Below, in pieces: positions 27,010 through 36,626 of a stretch of DNA of 64,000 nucleotides. Under the pieces are notes generated by a model that was not told where the DNA came from, searched no databases, and saw only the letters and a program-made list of their open reading frames with translations. Position numbers and translations under genes: made by a program. Origin of the DNA: Bradyrhizobium sp. dw_411 (GTDB taxonomy: Bacteria > Pseudomonadota > Alphaproteobacteria > Rhizobiales > Xanthobacteraceae); contig NZ_JAAVUY010000002.1 in NCBI RefSeq assembly GCF_018449695.1, forward strand, positions 186,001 through 250,000. Direction: 5' to 3'. How positions within the stretch are numbered: the first letter of the stretch is position 1; the number at the start of each line of letters is the position of its first letter.

Positions 27010-27669
27010 TCAGCCCGAAGGCACTTTTTTAACCGGAATCATCTGGCATCCGCAGATTACACTGACCGCCTTTCGCGCCATCTGCCGCAGCTCCGCGCGG
27101 GGCGTGCCGGCACGGACGCGGACAGCGATGCTGTGCATCGTCGCGGAAGCCAGGATTGCGAGCGCCGTCGGATCGGCATCGTCCTTCAACTCGCCTCTGT
27201 CACGCGCGGTGCGGAAACGCGCTTCGAAATCGGCGTCGATCGAACGAAGTCCTGCCGCAACACTCTTGCGGATATCCGGATCGTCGACGGTTTCGGTTAC
27301 CGCGGTTCCGATCACAAAGCAGCCGCGCGCGGGTCCTTTACCCGAAAAATAGATCGACAGTGCCGCCTCGTAGGCTGCCATCAGGCTTTCGGCCAACGGG
27401 CGATCTTCGGCAAGGGCCTTACGCGTCGCCGCAAGGCTGAGTTCCCAATAATGCGCGAGCGCCTCGAGATAGAGCGCGCGCTTGTTGCCGAAGGCCGCAT
27501 AGAGGCTCGGGGGATTCATGCCGGTCGCGGCAGCAATGCTGTCGAGCGAGGTTCCGGAATAGCCGGTTCGCCAGAAGGTGTCTGTGGCACGCTTGAGCGC
27601 GGTGTCGGCGTCATAGGCCCGCGGCCGTCCGCGGCGCACTGGTCCGGTTTCGCTGTTTTTTTGTGCCAT
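27010..27669 (-). CDS. TetR-family transcriptional regulator
   Basis: A 219-residue TetR repressor. The N-terminal helix-turn-helix (residues about 15-60) includes ALKRATDTFWRTGYSGTSLD and MNPPSLYAAFGNKRALYLEAL; the C-terminal domain is the ligand and dimer part. It is divergent from the second HlyD/DHA2 pair, and two matching 20-bp sites in the gap look like its operators, so it probably controls that pump and itself. Confidence 0.88.
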   Translation of the reverse strand: MAQKNSETGPVRRGRPRAYDADTALKRATDTFWRTGYSGTSLDSIAAATGMNPPSLYAAFGNKRALYLEALAHYWELSLAATRKALAEDRPLAESLMAAYEAALSIYFSGKGPARGCFVIGTAVTETVDDPDIRKSVAAGLRSIDADFEARFRTARDRGELKDDADPTALAILASATMHSIAVRVRAGTPRAELRQMARKAVSVICGCQMIPVKKVPSG

Positions 27670-27707
27670 GTCGCCAAATATCCCGGTTGCCGAGGGTTCA
27701 TACCATA

Positions 27708-27789
27708 TTTGTACGAAACACTACAAAATAAATCGGCAGCTACCTTGTTTGTAGCGCCGTCGTATTGTATTTGTATGAAACGTTACAAA
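27708..27789. promoter_or_regulatory. Tandem TetR operators between tetR and efflux operon
   Basis: Two sites, TTTGTA-N8-TACAAA at 27708-27727 and 27770-27789, have nearly the same spacer (CGAAACAC and TGAAACGT) and lie 62 bp apart. The inverted 6-mers and shared spacer fit a TetR dimer site; they cover the space from which both genes start. Confidence 0.75.
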
Positions 27790-27811
27790 ATAAAATGGGC
27801 GAGGGCTTGCG

Positions 27812-28954
27812 ATGGGGATTAATATTGCAGTGGAGACGCAATTCGATCGCGTTGTCGATGGCCCGGCACCCGACCGGGTGGTCGCAATGCCGATGAAAAC
27901 AATCAGGGAGCGGCTGCGCCGGCCCCTGTTGCTGGCGGTGCCGATTTTGTTGGCTGCGTTCGGCGCCGCCTGGTACCTGGTCGAGGAGCCTTATGTCTCG
28001 ACCGACGATGCGTTCGTTCGCGCGGCGAAAGTGACCGTGAATGCGCGGGTGGCGGGGCAGGCGGTCGAAATCGCCGTGCGGGACAATCAGCGTGTCCGGC
28101 AGGGACAAGTCTTGTTTCGAATCGATCCCGAGCCCTACCAGATTGCGATCGATCAGGCCGAAGCGCGGCTGGCGAGCGCGCGCCTGCAGATCGAATCGCT
28201 CAAAACGACCTATCACCAGCAGCAGGCTGAACTGCAGTCGGCCAGGGATTCCGGGGCTTTTGCCGAGCGCGAGTATGATCGCAAGAAAGCGCTGGTCGCA
28301 AACGACTTCACCCCGCGTGAAGTGTTCGACCGGACCGAGACTGATCTGAAGGTTGCCCGTCAGCGCGTTGCATCGATCGAACAGCAGATCGCCAATACCA
28401 TTGTCGCGCTGAACGGCGATCCGAACATCGAAGTCAACAGCCATCCGACGGTTCGTGCCGCCAAGGCGCAGCTCGACCGTGCGCGGCTTGATCTGTCCTA
28501 TGCAACGATCACCGCGCCTGACGATGGGATCGTGACCAGAGTCGAGGACCTCCAGGTCGGCAGCTTCGTCAATCCCGGTGCCGCCGTGTTCTCGCTGCTG
28601 TCGAGCCACCGGATCTGGATCGAGGCGAATTTCCGCGAAACCGGCCTGACCCACATGCGTCCCGGCCAGGAGGCGACGATCGATGTGGATGCTTATCCGG
28701 ATCGCACATTCAAGGCGCACATCGTCAGCATGAGCCCGGGCACCGGATCGGATTTCGCCGTGCTGCCGCCGGAGAATGCGACCGGCAATTGGGTCAAGGT
28801 TGTCCAGCGCCTGCCGGTGCGTCTCGAGCTCGATGAGGTCGATCCGAACCGTCCGCTGTTTTCCGGCATCAGTGTCACCGCGCGGGTCGACACCGGCCAT
28901 CGACGGACCTGGCGCCACCCGCTGCAGTTCGCGCTCGCGGCGGACGGCAAATGA
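27812..28954 (+). CDS. HlyD/EmrA-family efflux adaptor (second)
   Basis: A 380-residue membrane-fusion protein with one membrane helix near 37-55 (LLLAVPILLAAFGAAW), STDDAFVRAAKVTVNARVAG at the first lipoyl half, a helical hairpin, and ITAPDDGIVTRVEDLQVGSF at the second half near 235. It is closer to the typical EmrA length than the first copy. It overlaps the following exporter by 4 bases and follows the tandem TetR operators. Confidence 0.9.
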   Translation: MGINIAVETQFDRVVDGPAPDRVVAMPMKTIRERLRRPLLLAVPILLAAFGAAWYLVEEPYVSTDDAFVRAAKVTVNARVAGQAVEIAVRDNQRVRQGQVLFRIDPEPYQIAIDQAEARLASARLQIESLKTTYHQQQAELQSARDSGAFAEREYDRKKALVANDFTPREVFDRTETDLKVARQRVASIEQQIANTIVALNGDPNIEVNSHPTVRAAKAQLDRARLDLSYATITAPDDGIVTRVEDLQVGSFVNPGAAVFSLLSSHRIWIEANFRETGLTHMRPGQEATIDVDAYPDRTFKAHIVSMSPGTGSDFAVLPPENATGNWVKVVQRLPVRLELDEVDPNRPLFSGISVTARVDTGHRRTWRHPLQFALAADGK

Positions 28955-30447
28955 TTATCGCCCTGCCATCGAGCTCCGCAATCGACGGTCGTCGCGCCAT
29001 CATCGCTGCGGCGCTGATGGCGACTTTTATGGAGTCGGTGAATATCTCCATCCCGAATGCGGCCCTGCCGCATATCCAGGGAACGTTGTCGATGTCCGAC
29101 GACGAGGTCGGCTGGGTGTTCACCGCCTATATCGCGGCGGGCGCGACCGTTATGCCGATGGCGCGCTGGCTCGCGGGGCGTTACGGCCGCAAGACAGTTT
29201 ATCTGGTGTCCCTCGCGGTCTTCTCGCTCGGCCTGATGCTCGACACGCTCGCGACAACTCCCATTCAGTTCGTGTTTGCCCGGATCGTCCAGGGGGCCGC
29301 GAGCGGCCCGCTCGCGCCACTGTCACTGGCGATCTTGCTGGATGTACTGCCACCGCCGCACCATAAGCGGGCCGGACTGGCTTGGATCGTGTGTTTCTTG
29401 CTCGGTATCAGCACCGGGCCGAGCATCGGCGGCTGGCTCAGTGAATATCACGGCTGGCACTCTATTTTCTATTTCAGCCTGCCGATCGCAGGCTTCATCG
29501 CTCTCGCGATGGCGCTCTCGCTGCCCGAGAAAAAAGCCGCGCAAAATCCGCCCTTCGATTTCTTCGGTCTGGCGCTCTTCTCGCTCGGCATGCTCGGCCT
29601 GCAGATGATGCTTGACCGCGGCGAGCGGCTGGAATGGTTCGCCTCGCCTGAAATCTGGGTCGAAGCGATTGCGTCGGTGCTGGGATTCTATCTTTTCGTC
29701 ATGCACATCCTGACGACGGATGTGCATTTTCTCAATAAAGCGCTGTTCAAGGACCGCAATTTCATGCTTTCGGCGATTATGTTTTTCGCCGTCGGCTTCG
29801 TCCTGCTGCCGACCCTGGCTTTGACCTCGCCAATGCTGGAGGATTTGCTCAACTATCCCGTCGATACCACCGGGTATCTCACCCTCGCACGCGGTGTCAC
29901 GCTTGTGGGCGCCGTGGTGCTGATGAGCTTCGCCCCGGCGTGGATCGATAACCGGCTGTTCGTGACCGTCGGTCTGGCGTTGGTGATCTATGCCAATTGG
30001 TCGATGCTCGGCTATTCACCCGCGATGGATCGGCGTCCGGTGATCATGGCGATCCTGTTCCAGGGGGCGGGTCTCGGCATGTTGCTGCCGTCCCTCACCA
30101 AGGCGGCGTTCGGCACGCTCGATCCGACCTTCCATCCGGAAGGCACCGCGCTCTTCGGCGTGTCACGCGCCTATGGAGGCGCGATAGGCATCGCGATCGT
30201 CCAGATCTTCTTCTACATCAACACCCAGGCGATGCATCTGGCGCTGGCGAAGAACCTCACGCCCTACCGCACCGCCGCTCATGTGGCGGGTTCAATCGCC
30301 AAGCCGGGCCTCGCCGCACTCAACGACATGATCACCCAGCAGGCGGCGGTCGTTGCCGTCATCGGTCAGTTCAAGATCCTGATGTTCGCCATGCTGATCG
30401 TGAGCCCGCTCGTGCTGTTTCTCCGCAAACCGCGGCCGGCCAATTAA
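28951..30447 (+). CDS. DHA2-family MFS multidrug exporter (second)
   Basis: A 498-residue, 14-helix exporter. MATFMESVNISIPNAALPHI near residue 23 sits where DHA2 proteins usually have Leu-Asp-Thr; here Met-Glu-Ser replaces it, so the usual Asp is Glu. Motif-A-like RWLAGRYGRKTVY and a Pro-Gly-rich helix follow. It completes the TetR-controlled pump with the adaptor upstream. Substrate unknown. Confidence 0.88.
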   Translation: MIIALPSSSAIDGRRAIIAAALMATFMESVNISIPNAALPHIQGTLSMSDDEVGWVFTAYIAAGATVMPMARWLAGRYGRKTVYLVSLAVFSLGLMLDTLATTPIQFVFARIVQGAASGPLAPLSLAILLDVLPPPHHKRAGLAWIVCFLLGISTGPSIGGWLSEYHGWHSIFYFSLPIAGFIALAMALSLPEKKAAQNPPFDFFGLALFSLGMLGLQMMLDRGERLEWFASPEIWVEAIASVLGFYLFVMHILTTDVHFLNKALFKDRNFMLSAIMFFAVGFVLLPTLALTSPMLEDLLNYPVDTTGYLTLARGVTLVGAVVLMSFAPAWIDNRLFVTVGLALVIYANWSMLGYSPAMDRRPVIMAILFQGAGLGMLLPSLTKAAFGTLDPTFHPEGTALFGVSRAYGGAIGIAIVQIFFYINTQAMHLALAKNLTPYRTAAHVAGSIAKPGLAALNDMITQQAAVVAVIGQFKILMFAMLIVSPLVLFLRKPRPAN

Positions 30448-30501
30448 CACCGAAGGCGTCCCATGCTTCGCACTTGCTGCATCAAATAAAGGAATGTTCC
30501 C

Positions 30502-31443
30502 ATGACGACACCTGACACGCTTCGCCACACGACCATTCGTCTTAATCATGGATCGGTTTTGATGCCCGCCGCGGGGTTTGGCACCCTGATCCCTGATCCC
30601 CTGGTGACCAAACAAGCCACCAAGACGGCATTGGAAGTCGGATTTCGGCACTTCGATTGCGCGGAACGCTACCGCAATGAAGCCGCGGTCGGCGAGGCGA
30701 TGCAGGGAGTGTTCAGGGCAGGGACCGTCCGGCGCGAAGAGGTGTTTGTTACTACCAAGCTGTGGAACACGAACCATCGTCCGGAGCGGGTCAAACCTGC
30801 TTTCGACGCGAGCCGTCAACGGTTGAGAATAGACACCGTCGATTGTTACATCATCCATACTCCCTTTGCCTTCAAACCCGGCGACGAGCAGGATCCAAGG
30901 GATGAGCAAGGCCGGGTGATCTACGATTCCGGCGTGACGTTACTGGAGACATGGCAGGCGCTGGAGCGCCTCGTGGATGACGGGCACTGCAGGTCGATCG
31001 GCCTGTCGGATATTACGCTGGAGAAGCTGCGGGAGATCGTTTCGGCCGCGCGGATCAAACCGTCCGTGGTGCAGGTGGAATCCCATCCCTATCTTCCCGA
31101 ATGGGAACTGCTCGATTTCTGCCGGGAGCATGGCATCGTACTGCAGGCGTTTGCTGCGGTGGGACACGCGATGGAGCCGAATCTGCTGGAAGATCCAGTG
31201 ATTAAGTCCATCGCGCAACGCGTGCGCAAGACGCCGGCTCAGGTTGCGCTGGCCTGGGCCGTACAGCGCGGCACCGCGTTCCTGACCACCTCGACCAAAC
31301 CGCATCGCATCCGGGAGAATTTTGAGATTTCGGCTCTCCCTGACGACGCCATGCGGGAGATTCGGGACCGCATTACAACAAATGTCCGATTTAACTCGGT
31401 GGTGGAGACCGGTGTGCCCGGATTTATTCCGCGGGTGGGGTGA
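30502..31443 (+). CDS. Aldo/keto reductase
   Basis: A 313-residue NADPH-dependent (beta/alpha)8 reductase. The catalytic tetrad is present: Asp52 and Tyr57 in HFDCAERYRNE, Lys86 in TTKLWNT and His119 in IIHTPF. The C-terminal TTSTKPHRIRENFEISALP is the cofactor-binding segment, with Thr-Lys in place of the usual Ser-Lys. It reduces aldehydes or ketones of unknown identity. It lies 54 bases after the efflux operon with its own AAGGAA ribosome site. Confidence 0.9.
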   Translation: MTTPDTLRHTTIRLNHGSVLMPAAGFGTLIPDPLVTKQATKTALEVGFRHFDCAERYRNEAAVGEAMQGVFRAGTVRREEVFVTTKLWNTNHRPERVKPAFDASRQRLRIDTVDCYIIHTPFAFKPGDEQDPRDEQGRVIYDSGVTLLETWQALERLVDDGHCRSIGLSDITLEKLREIVSAARIKPSVVQVESHPYLPEWELLDFCREHGIVLQAFAAVGHAMEPNLLEDPVIKSIAQRVRKTPAQVALAWAVQRGTAFLTTSTKPHRIRENFEISALPDDAMREIRDRITTNVRFNSVVETGVPGFIPRVG

Positions 31444-31587
31444 ACTGGACCAGGAGAAGCCGTGGTAAGGTTTTAGCGACTTTAAGTGAGGACAGATAAC
31501 ACCCCCGTATAATTTCTCGACACCCGAACGCATGTAACACTGAGACCAGAGGAACTCGTCCGTCAGCGCACAGGCAGGAGATCGGTC

Positions 31588-31953
31588 ATGGATGTCCAGA
31601 GGAAGGCGACGTCATTCGCCACATTCAAGTCCGCCCTAGCTGGATTGAGCTTCGGCAACTGGTCGCTGCTTTTGGTCCTCGGTGCGTTGCTCGTGTTTGC
31701 CATCATTGTGTCCTATTATGGCTGGACCTCGGCGGCAGGTACCGATGTTCCTGAATCGGGTTACCTCGCCATGGCACTCGGAATCATTTTCGCGCTCGTG
31801 ATTGGCGTAGGTCTGATGGGCTTGCTGTTCTACAGCAGCCGCTACGGCTACGACGAGTCGCCCGAGCTTGAGCGAAATGACGCAAACCAGGAACCTGCTG
31901 CGATTCCATCGGGCGTCGGGGAGTTGGCTCCTCCAGTCAGGCGAGATGTCTGA
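31588..31953 (+). CDS. Small two-helix membrane hypothetical protein
   Basis: A 121-residue protein with two transmembrane helices (about residues 25-47 and 60-83) and a polar C-terminal tail rich in Glu, Asn and Pro. CAGGAGAT precedes the ATG. Its stop shares a base with the next start (TGATG), so the two form a pair. No family recognised. Confidence 0.6.
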   Translation: MDVQRKATSFATFKSALAGLSFGNWSLLLVLGALLVFAIIVSYYGWTSAAGTDVPESGYLAMALGIIFALVIGVGLMGLLFYSSRYGYDESPELERNDANQEPAAIPSGVGELAPPVRRDV

Positions 31954-32165
31954 TGACCGGAATTGACGAACGCACAGCCGCAAACATGGACGTCGCGCTC
32001 GAAGAGGTGTTCGCGGGCCTGCCTCACGGCGGAGATCACGAGAGCCGAAAGCATGTCGCCAAAAAGCTGATACAAAGTGCCAAACAAGGCAATGTCACAC
32101 TGGATGGATTGAGGGCCGTGGCGCGCGAGGCGTCGCAGCAATTGTTAACCCGCAGATCAGCCTGA
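31953..32165 (+). CDS. Small cytoplasmic hypothetical protein
   Basis: A 70-residue, probably helical protein with the pattern LPHGGDHESRKHVAKKLIQS followed by A-x-QGNVTLDGLRAVAREA, similar to short proteins I recall from Bradyrhizobium. Coupled to the membrane protein before it. Function unknown; an internal ATG at 31986 is an alternative start. Confidence 0.62.
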   Translation: MTGIDERTAANMDVALEEVFAGLPHGGDHESRKHVAKKLIQSAKQGNVTLDGLRAVAREASQQLLTRRSA

Positions 32166-32315
32166 TATTGCGGCTATGACAAGGTTGTGACGCTGTACCC
32201 CCGCAACTGATCGAGCTCGATCTTTCGCAAATTACAGCCGGCTCCATTGACGCCGTCGAGTAAGGATACGACATATCCGGCGGTGACGATCCAGGTCACT
32301 GCTCAGGAGCAAGAT

Positions 32316-33515
32316 ATGAACGCGCCGCCAAACATCGATCCCGTTACCGCGGATTCCGTCGGCGACGTGGTGCATTGGCTGACCAACGACGCACGCGATG
32401 AGCGCTTCATTGACAATATTTTTGCCGAGATGTGTGTCCGGCTCCAGGCAGCGGGCACTCCCGTCAAGCGGGCGTCGCTTCACGTCATGATCCACCATCC
32501 CCAATGGCTTGGCGCCCGGATCGTATGGGTTGACGGCACGCCCGGAGCCGAGATTGTAAGACTGGACTACGATGTCGGGGGGCGGCCCGAATACATCAAC
32601 AGTCCGGTCAATGAAATTCGTGACGGCGCTGTCGAGGTGCGTGAGAATCTCGAATGCGATCCCTCGCTGGGCCGCAAGCACGCCGTCTATGACGAGATGC
32701 GGGCGAAGGGCCTGACCGATTATGTGGCGTGGCCGATCTACCATTCGCTGGGCAAGCAGCATTTCGTGACCTTTGCAACCGACCGGCCCGGCGGGTTTGA
32801 CGATGCGCATATCGCTGCGCTGTTGAGACTGTTGCCGGTTCTCGCGCTGGTCAGCGAAATCCGTATCAAGAACCGGCTGGCGCGAACGCTGCTCGAAACC
32901 TATGTCGGCTCGCATGCCGGCGAGCTCATTCTGGCCGGCGCCACAAGACGCGGAACCGGGACGACGGTGCGCGCCGCCATCATGATCTGCGATCTGCGTG
33001 ATTTCACCGGGATTTCCGACAACTGGCCGCGCGACGACGTCATCGATCTTCTCAACAGCTATTTCGATGCGATGTCAGAGCCGATCGAGCGGCATGGCGG
33101 GGAAATTCTGAAATTTATCGGGGACGGTTTGCTTGCCATTTTTCCGCTGAGCGAGCCGTCAGCCTGTGCAAATCTGCTGCGTGCCGTGGCCGAAGCCCGT
33201 CGGGCGATGGCTGCCCTGAACGAAAAGAACGCTGAAACCGGTCGTGCGCCGCTGAATTACGGCATCGGCGTCCATGTCGGAGACGTCATGTACGGCAACA
33301 TCGGCTCGCGGACCCGGCTCGACTTCACGGTCATCGGTCCTGCGGTCAACATGGCTTCGCGTCTCGAAGCCCTCACCAAGCAATTGGGCAAACCGGTGCT
33401 GCTGTCCCGCGCGTTCGCCGATCTCGTTGAAAGCGATTTCGCTCTGGAGCGCGTCGGCGAATATCCGGTCCGTGGCTTCAACGACCCGATCGAGCTGTTC
33501 GCGTATTACGGCTGA
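32316..33515 (+). CDS. Class III adenylate/guanylate cyclase
   Basis: A 399-residue cyclase. Residues about 15-190 form a sensor-like domain without clear identity; the cyclase homology domain covers about 215-395, with metal-binding Asp226 in MICDLRDFTGIS and Asp270 in FIGDGLLAIF, then GIGVHVGDVMYGNIGS and FTVIGPAVNMASRLE. Class III cyclases make cAMP or cGMP; which one cannot be said. ATG at 32316 follows CAGGAG; a longer TTG start at 32247 is less likely. A decayed paralogous tail lies at 18200-18294. Confidence 0.9.
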   Translation: MNAPPNIDPVTADSVGDVVHWLTNDARDERFIDNIFAEMCVRLQAAGTPVKRASLHVMIHHPQWLGARIVWVDGTPGAEIVRLDYDVGGRPEYINSPVNEIRDGAVEVRENLECDPSLGRKHAVYDEMRAKGLTDYVAWPIYHSLGKQHFVTFATDRPGGFDDAHIAALLRLLPVLALVSEIRIKNRLARTLLETYVGSHAGELILAGATRRGTGTTVRAAIMICDLRDFTGISDNWPRDDVIDLLNSYFDAMSEPIERHGGEILKFIGDGLLAIFPLSEPSACANLLRAVAEARRAMAALNEKNAETGRAPLNYGIGVHVGDVMYGNIGSRTRLDFTVIGPAVNMASRLEALTKQLGKPVLLSRAFADLVESDFALERVGEYPVRGFNDPIELFAYYG

Positions 33516-33551
33516 ATGCCGATCCGCGTCAGACCGGGATAAGTCCACGTG

Positions 33552-34514
33552 TCAGTTCGGCTTTGGGGTCCATATTTTGGCGTCGGCGGCATTGACCTTT
33601 ACCGGAAGCAGTCGTTCCGCGAAAAACGCGTCGGCGATGCGCTGCTGCTCCGACAATCCAGCCGGGGTCACCACGCCTACTCTGTAAGAACGATGGCTGT
33701 TGGCTTCTTCCACGGTCGGTGCGTCAATTCCCCACAGACCCGTCAGCAACCCGGCCGCGTCCTTTGGATGCGCCTTCACCCATTTGCCGGTCTCGTCCAG
33801 CTTGCGGAAGATGACGTCAAGAACGTCGCTGCGCCGGTCCGCGTAAGCCGCGGACGACAAATAAAATCGCTTGTAGCTCGCAAGCCCGTTGCTGCCGTCG
33901 GACAGAATGCGCGCGCCCGATTGGCGCTGGGTGCTGCTCAAAAACGGATCCCAGGCAACCCATGCGTCGACATTGCCGCCGGTGAAGGCCGCGCGGCCGT
34001 CCGCCGGCGTCAAATAGGCCGGCGAGATATCCTTGAAGCTGAGGCCCGCCTTGGCGAGGGCGGCGAGCAGCAGGAAATGACTGCCGGCACCCTTGGTGAC
34101 CGCGACCTTCTTCCCCTTCAAGTCGGCGATCGTCTTTATCGGCGATTCCGCTCCGACCAGAATGGCCTGCGCCGAAGGCGAAGCAGCTTCCTCGGCAATG
34201 TAGGCGAGCCTGGCGCCGGCAGCCTGTGCGAACAAGGGGACGGTATCGGCGACGTCGGCGCCGAAATCGATATTGCCGGTATTGATCGCTTCAAGTACCG
34301 GCAGACCGCTGGTGAATTCATGCCAGGAGGTGCGCACGCCCAGCGGTGCGAGGGCCTTTTCCAGCTCGCCATTGGCCTTCAGGATCGCCATCAGCGTCGA
34401 GGATTTCTGATAGCCGATGCGCACTGTATCGGATATTTGCGCCTGCGCCGACGTGACGGATACAACCGCGGCGGTAGCAATGGATATGATGGTCAATATC
34501 GCCCGGTTAATCAT
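33552..34514 (-). CDS. ABC binding protein, sulfonate/nitrate/taurine type
   Basis: A 320-residue exported binding protein. A signal peptide (ILTIISIATAAVVSVTSAQA) is followed by VRIGYQKSSTLMAILKANGELEKAL, FTSGLPVLEAINTGNIDFG and KGKKVAVTKGAGSHFLLLAAL, the layout of SsuA-like proteins that capture aliphatic sulfonates. No permease or ATPase gene is adjacent, so it works with components elsewhere or is an orphan. ATG at 34514 removes a polar leader and is preferred to 34556. Confidence 0.85.
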   Translation of the reverse strand: MINRAILTIISIATAAVVSVTSAQAQISDTVRIGYQKSSTLMAILKANGELEKALAPLGVRTSWHEFTSGLPVLEAINTGNIDFGADVADTVPLFAQAAGARLAYIAEEAASPSAQAILVGAESPIKTIADLKGKKVAVTKGAGSHFLLLAALAKAGLSFKDISPAYLTPADGRAAFTGGNVDAWVAWDPFLSSTQRQSGARILSDGSNGLASYKRFYLSSAAYADRRSDVLDVIFRKLDETGKWVKAHPKDAAGLLTGLWGIDAPTVEEANSHRSYRVGVVTPAGLSEQQRIADAFFAERLLPVKVNAADAKIWTPKPN

Positions 34515-34968
34515 AAGGTCTGCTCGGCTGACTGGTTGATTGAGGCTAAAGGCCACACAATCCCAGTCAATAGACCTCAGTCAATAGATTCGCCGTTCGT
34601 TATCAGGGCGCGATCCGCACGACGATACTATACGTGTTATCATTCGCAGTAATAAATTCCACGCGACGTCACAGGCATGGTGGCCACTGTTTGCGGAGAG
34701 CCTCTCGCATCATTGATGTCGACGCGGCATCCTCGAAAACCATCGGGACTTTTACGATGTGCCTGGTGTGCGGAAAGTTTGTTTTGAGGGCGATCCCCGG
34801 TCAGGATCACAAGAAGGCCGTACCGTCACAGCCGGTAGCACCAAAACGCATTGTCACTGCAATCGTGCCATCGATGCAGCTCCCGGGACATTGAAAATGT
34901 CCCGGGACCACGCTGACGGGGTAAACGGAAAACGGTTTGGATACGCCCCGTCGCCCCGCTGGCCTGCA
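34515..34968. other. Gene-free stretch between SBP gene and small exported gene
   Basis: About 450 bases. It holds two direct copies of CAGTCAATAGA (34563 and 34574 region) near the start of the binding-protein gene and a 12-bp perfect hairpin at 34881-34907. A rightward frame ending at 34894 has one CxxC but nothing else in its favour. Confidence 0.5.
34881..34907. repeat. Perfect 12-bp hairpin with 3-nt loop
   Basis: TCCCGGGACATT and its exact complement flank GAA. It lies about 60 bases beyond the stop of the leftward small exported gene. No T-run follows on either strand, so it may stop transcription weakly or stabilise an mRNA end. Confidence 0.55.
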
Positions 34969-35220
34969 TTAATTTCCGGAGTAGAGGAGCCGCGGATATT
35001 CTTCCGTGCCGTCATAGCCGAAGGGGTCCCGTGCAGCGGTTTTCGGGGCGACATAGGCGGGCTCATTCACCTGATTGTACGCTCCGCGATAATTCTTGGC
35101 ATGTACGCGGACGTGATGAGTCGTCTTCGGCGCGAGGGTTTCCGCATCCTGAGCGAACGCCGGCGTCGCAACTGCCGCGCCAAGAATGATCACAGCGCTT
35201 AGTGTCTTCAAATTCGTCAT
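34969..35220 (-). CDS. Small exported hypothetical protein
   Basis: An 83-residue protein with a clear signal peptide (LKTLSAVIILGAAVATPAFA) and a mature part rich in His, Tyr, Asn and Arg, including THHVRVHAKNYRGAYNQVNE. AGGA lies 8-9 bases before ATG at 35220. It resembles in size and style the exported protein at 15537-15812 (which has NYHVHKAHRAP). Function unknown. Confidence 0.65.
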   Translation of the reverse strand: MTNLKTLSAVIILGAAVATPAFAQDAETLAPKTTHHVRVHAKNYRGAYNQVNEPAYVAPKTAARDPFGYDGTEEYPRLLYSGN

Positions 35221-36123
35221 TGAATTGGTCCTGTTTCTGTTGTGATGACGAAGCAAACATAGAATTTCATTTCATAGTCTCCATTAAATTCGGAGTTAAA
35301 GACTTCAATCGCGTGTGATCTGAGAATGAAGCACTTCAAGCGCGCGTGATCTGTGAATGATCGAGCGTGAAGTGCCGGGATTTCCGGGTGCCGTTCGATT
35401 TTCGATTCGCGCGAAACGGCTTTAAAACAAGCCATAGACGGTTCTTTAACGAATTTGAAATCGCAACGATTGCGATCTTTTATGAGGCTGCGGGGCCTCG
35501 GCTGCCGAGACGAAAGCAACGTGTTTAGCGACGACAGCAACGCGAACCAGTCGAGAGAATGCGCGACTGATGAAAGGCTCTGCGCTGAGTCTCAAAGGAC
35601 GAAGTAATTAAAATGGAAGTTGCGACGGCATCGAATACGACATTCGATCTGAGGGAGAACGGAATTATGCGCCAAGAGGCGACGCCGCTTGCGAGTGGCT
35701 TTCGCAATGTTGGCCGCGATCATGACAAGTGGCGAACGCGCCAATCGAGTTCTCCTGTCGCGATTGGTGGAGGTCCCGCGCAAGCCCAGTTGCGCCAAGC
35801 AAGCATGTTCCATCGCATTCGACGTGTGAGCCTGTATCCGGTTGGAGCAGGAGCGGACTCAACTTGCGCCTGCGGCCAAGCCAGGCTGCGCCCCGGAGCC
35901 AGGCATCCGCTTTGTCAGGTTTTTTCGGGGAGAAAACGGCTTGGTGAGCGTGCCGGAGTACGATATTGGTCGTGCTCAAAATTAACGAGCCACGCCTGTG
36001 GTTCGGGGAGAGGAAGCCGGGCCTGCAATTTCCGTTATCGGCGAGCTGCGAAGGGCCGCTTCCCGCGTTGACGAACTCCCTGAACTCCTTTAGCAGCGAC
36101 TAAATCTTATTAGGGAACCAGTG
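35221..36123. other. 900-base region without a supported gene
   Basis: Open frames on both strands lack family features, ribosome sites and consistent codon use. It contains a pair of 28-base direct repeats at 35302-35360. The upstream region of the exported protein at 36124 lies at its right end. It could hold a small RNA or decayed genes; nothing specific is visible. Confidence 0.45.
35302..35360 (+). repeat. Two 28-nt direct repeats
   Basis: Units at 35302-35329 and 35333-35360 begin ACTTCAA and end GAATGA with a shared GTGATCTG core, differing at only three or so positions. They lie upstream of the leftward small exported gene, about 80 bases from its start. Confidence 0.6.
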
Positions 36124-36615
36124 ATGTCCGATAGCTCCAAATTGATGGTTTTGCTGGCTTTTTTGGCGCTGTCGGTTTTGCCGGACTCTGCCTATGCGCA
36201 ATCCACCACCAGCAAAGACACCGCATGGGCCGCCCTTGACGTGACCGGGGCGATAAACAGCGCGATTGAAGAAAACAAGGAAGCCCCCGATTTGCGCGAC
36301 AAGGTGGTGCGCCGCTTTGCCGAATGCTCGCTCTTGTACGGGGGGCTTTCGACGCTGACTTCCAATGCCGACGTGAAGAAAAATTACATCGAAGCCCAGC
36401 TGGCAACCATGGAAATCGAATCGGCGATCGCCAAGCCATTACAGTCGGAAAAGAGATTGGAGCTTGAAGAAACCGCTCGAAAAACCGTGGCGTTGATGTT
36501 GCGTACCGTAAAGGCGCAGGGCGACAAGGAAGTAGGCCCGCTCGTCAAGAAGTGCAAAGCGATAAATGATTTGAAGGAAATCAAAAGCGCTGTGCAGGAG
36601 CTTTCATCCCAGTAA
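36124..36615 (+). CDS. Exported hypothetical protein, helical
   Basis: A 163-residue protein with a signal peptide (LMVLLAFLALSVLPDSAYA) and an apparently all-helical mature domain with two Cys (FAECSLL and VKKCKAI). The ORF can begin with GTG at 36121, but ATG at 36124 is likelier. No family recognised. It stands alone, followed by a short tandem repeat. Confidence 0.62.
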   Translation: MSDSSKLMVLLAFLALSVLPDSAYAQSTTSKDTAWAALDVTGAINSAIEENKEAPDLRDKVVRRFAECSLLYGGLSTLTSNADVKKNYIEAQLATMEIESAIAKPLQSEKRLELEETARKTVALMLRTVKAQGDKEVGPLVKKCKAINDLKEIKSAVQELSSQ

Positions 36616-36626
36616 AGCCGTCTAGC

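Noticed and set aside
26940..27032. Short GTG frame of 30 codons (VQAFLIADLAGLARNTG)
   Set aside because: It reads well as protein but is very short and lacks a ribosome site; it may be a gene remnant and cannot be supported.
34634..34894. Rightward frame with a CLVCGK motif
   Set aside because: Only one CxxC is present and it ends inside the 12-bp hairpin; no family match.
35613..36071. Rightward 152-codon frame and overlapping leftward 104-codon frame
   Set aside because: Both have random-looking composition and no conserved features, and they overlap each other.
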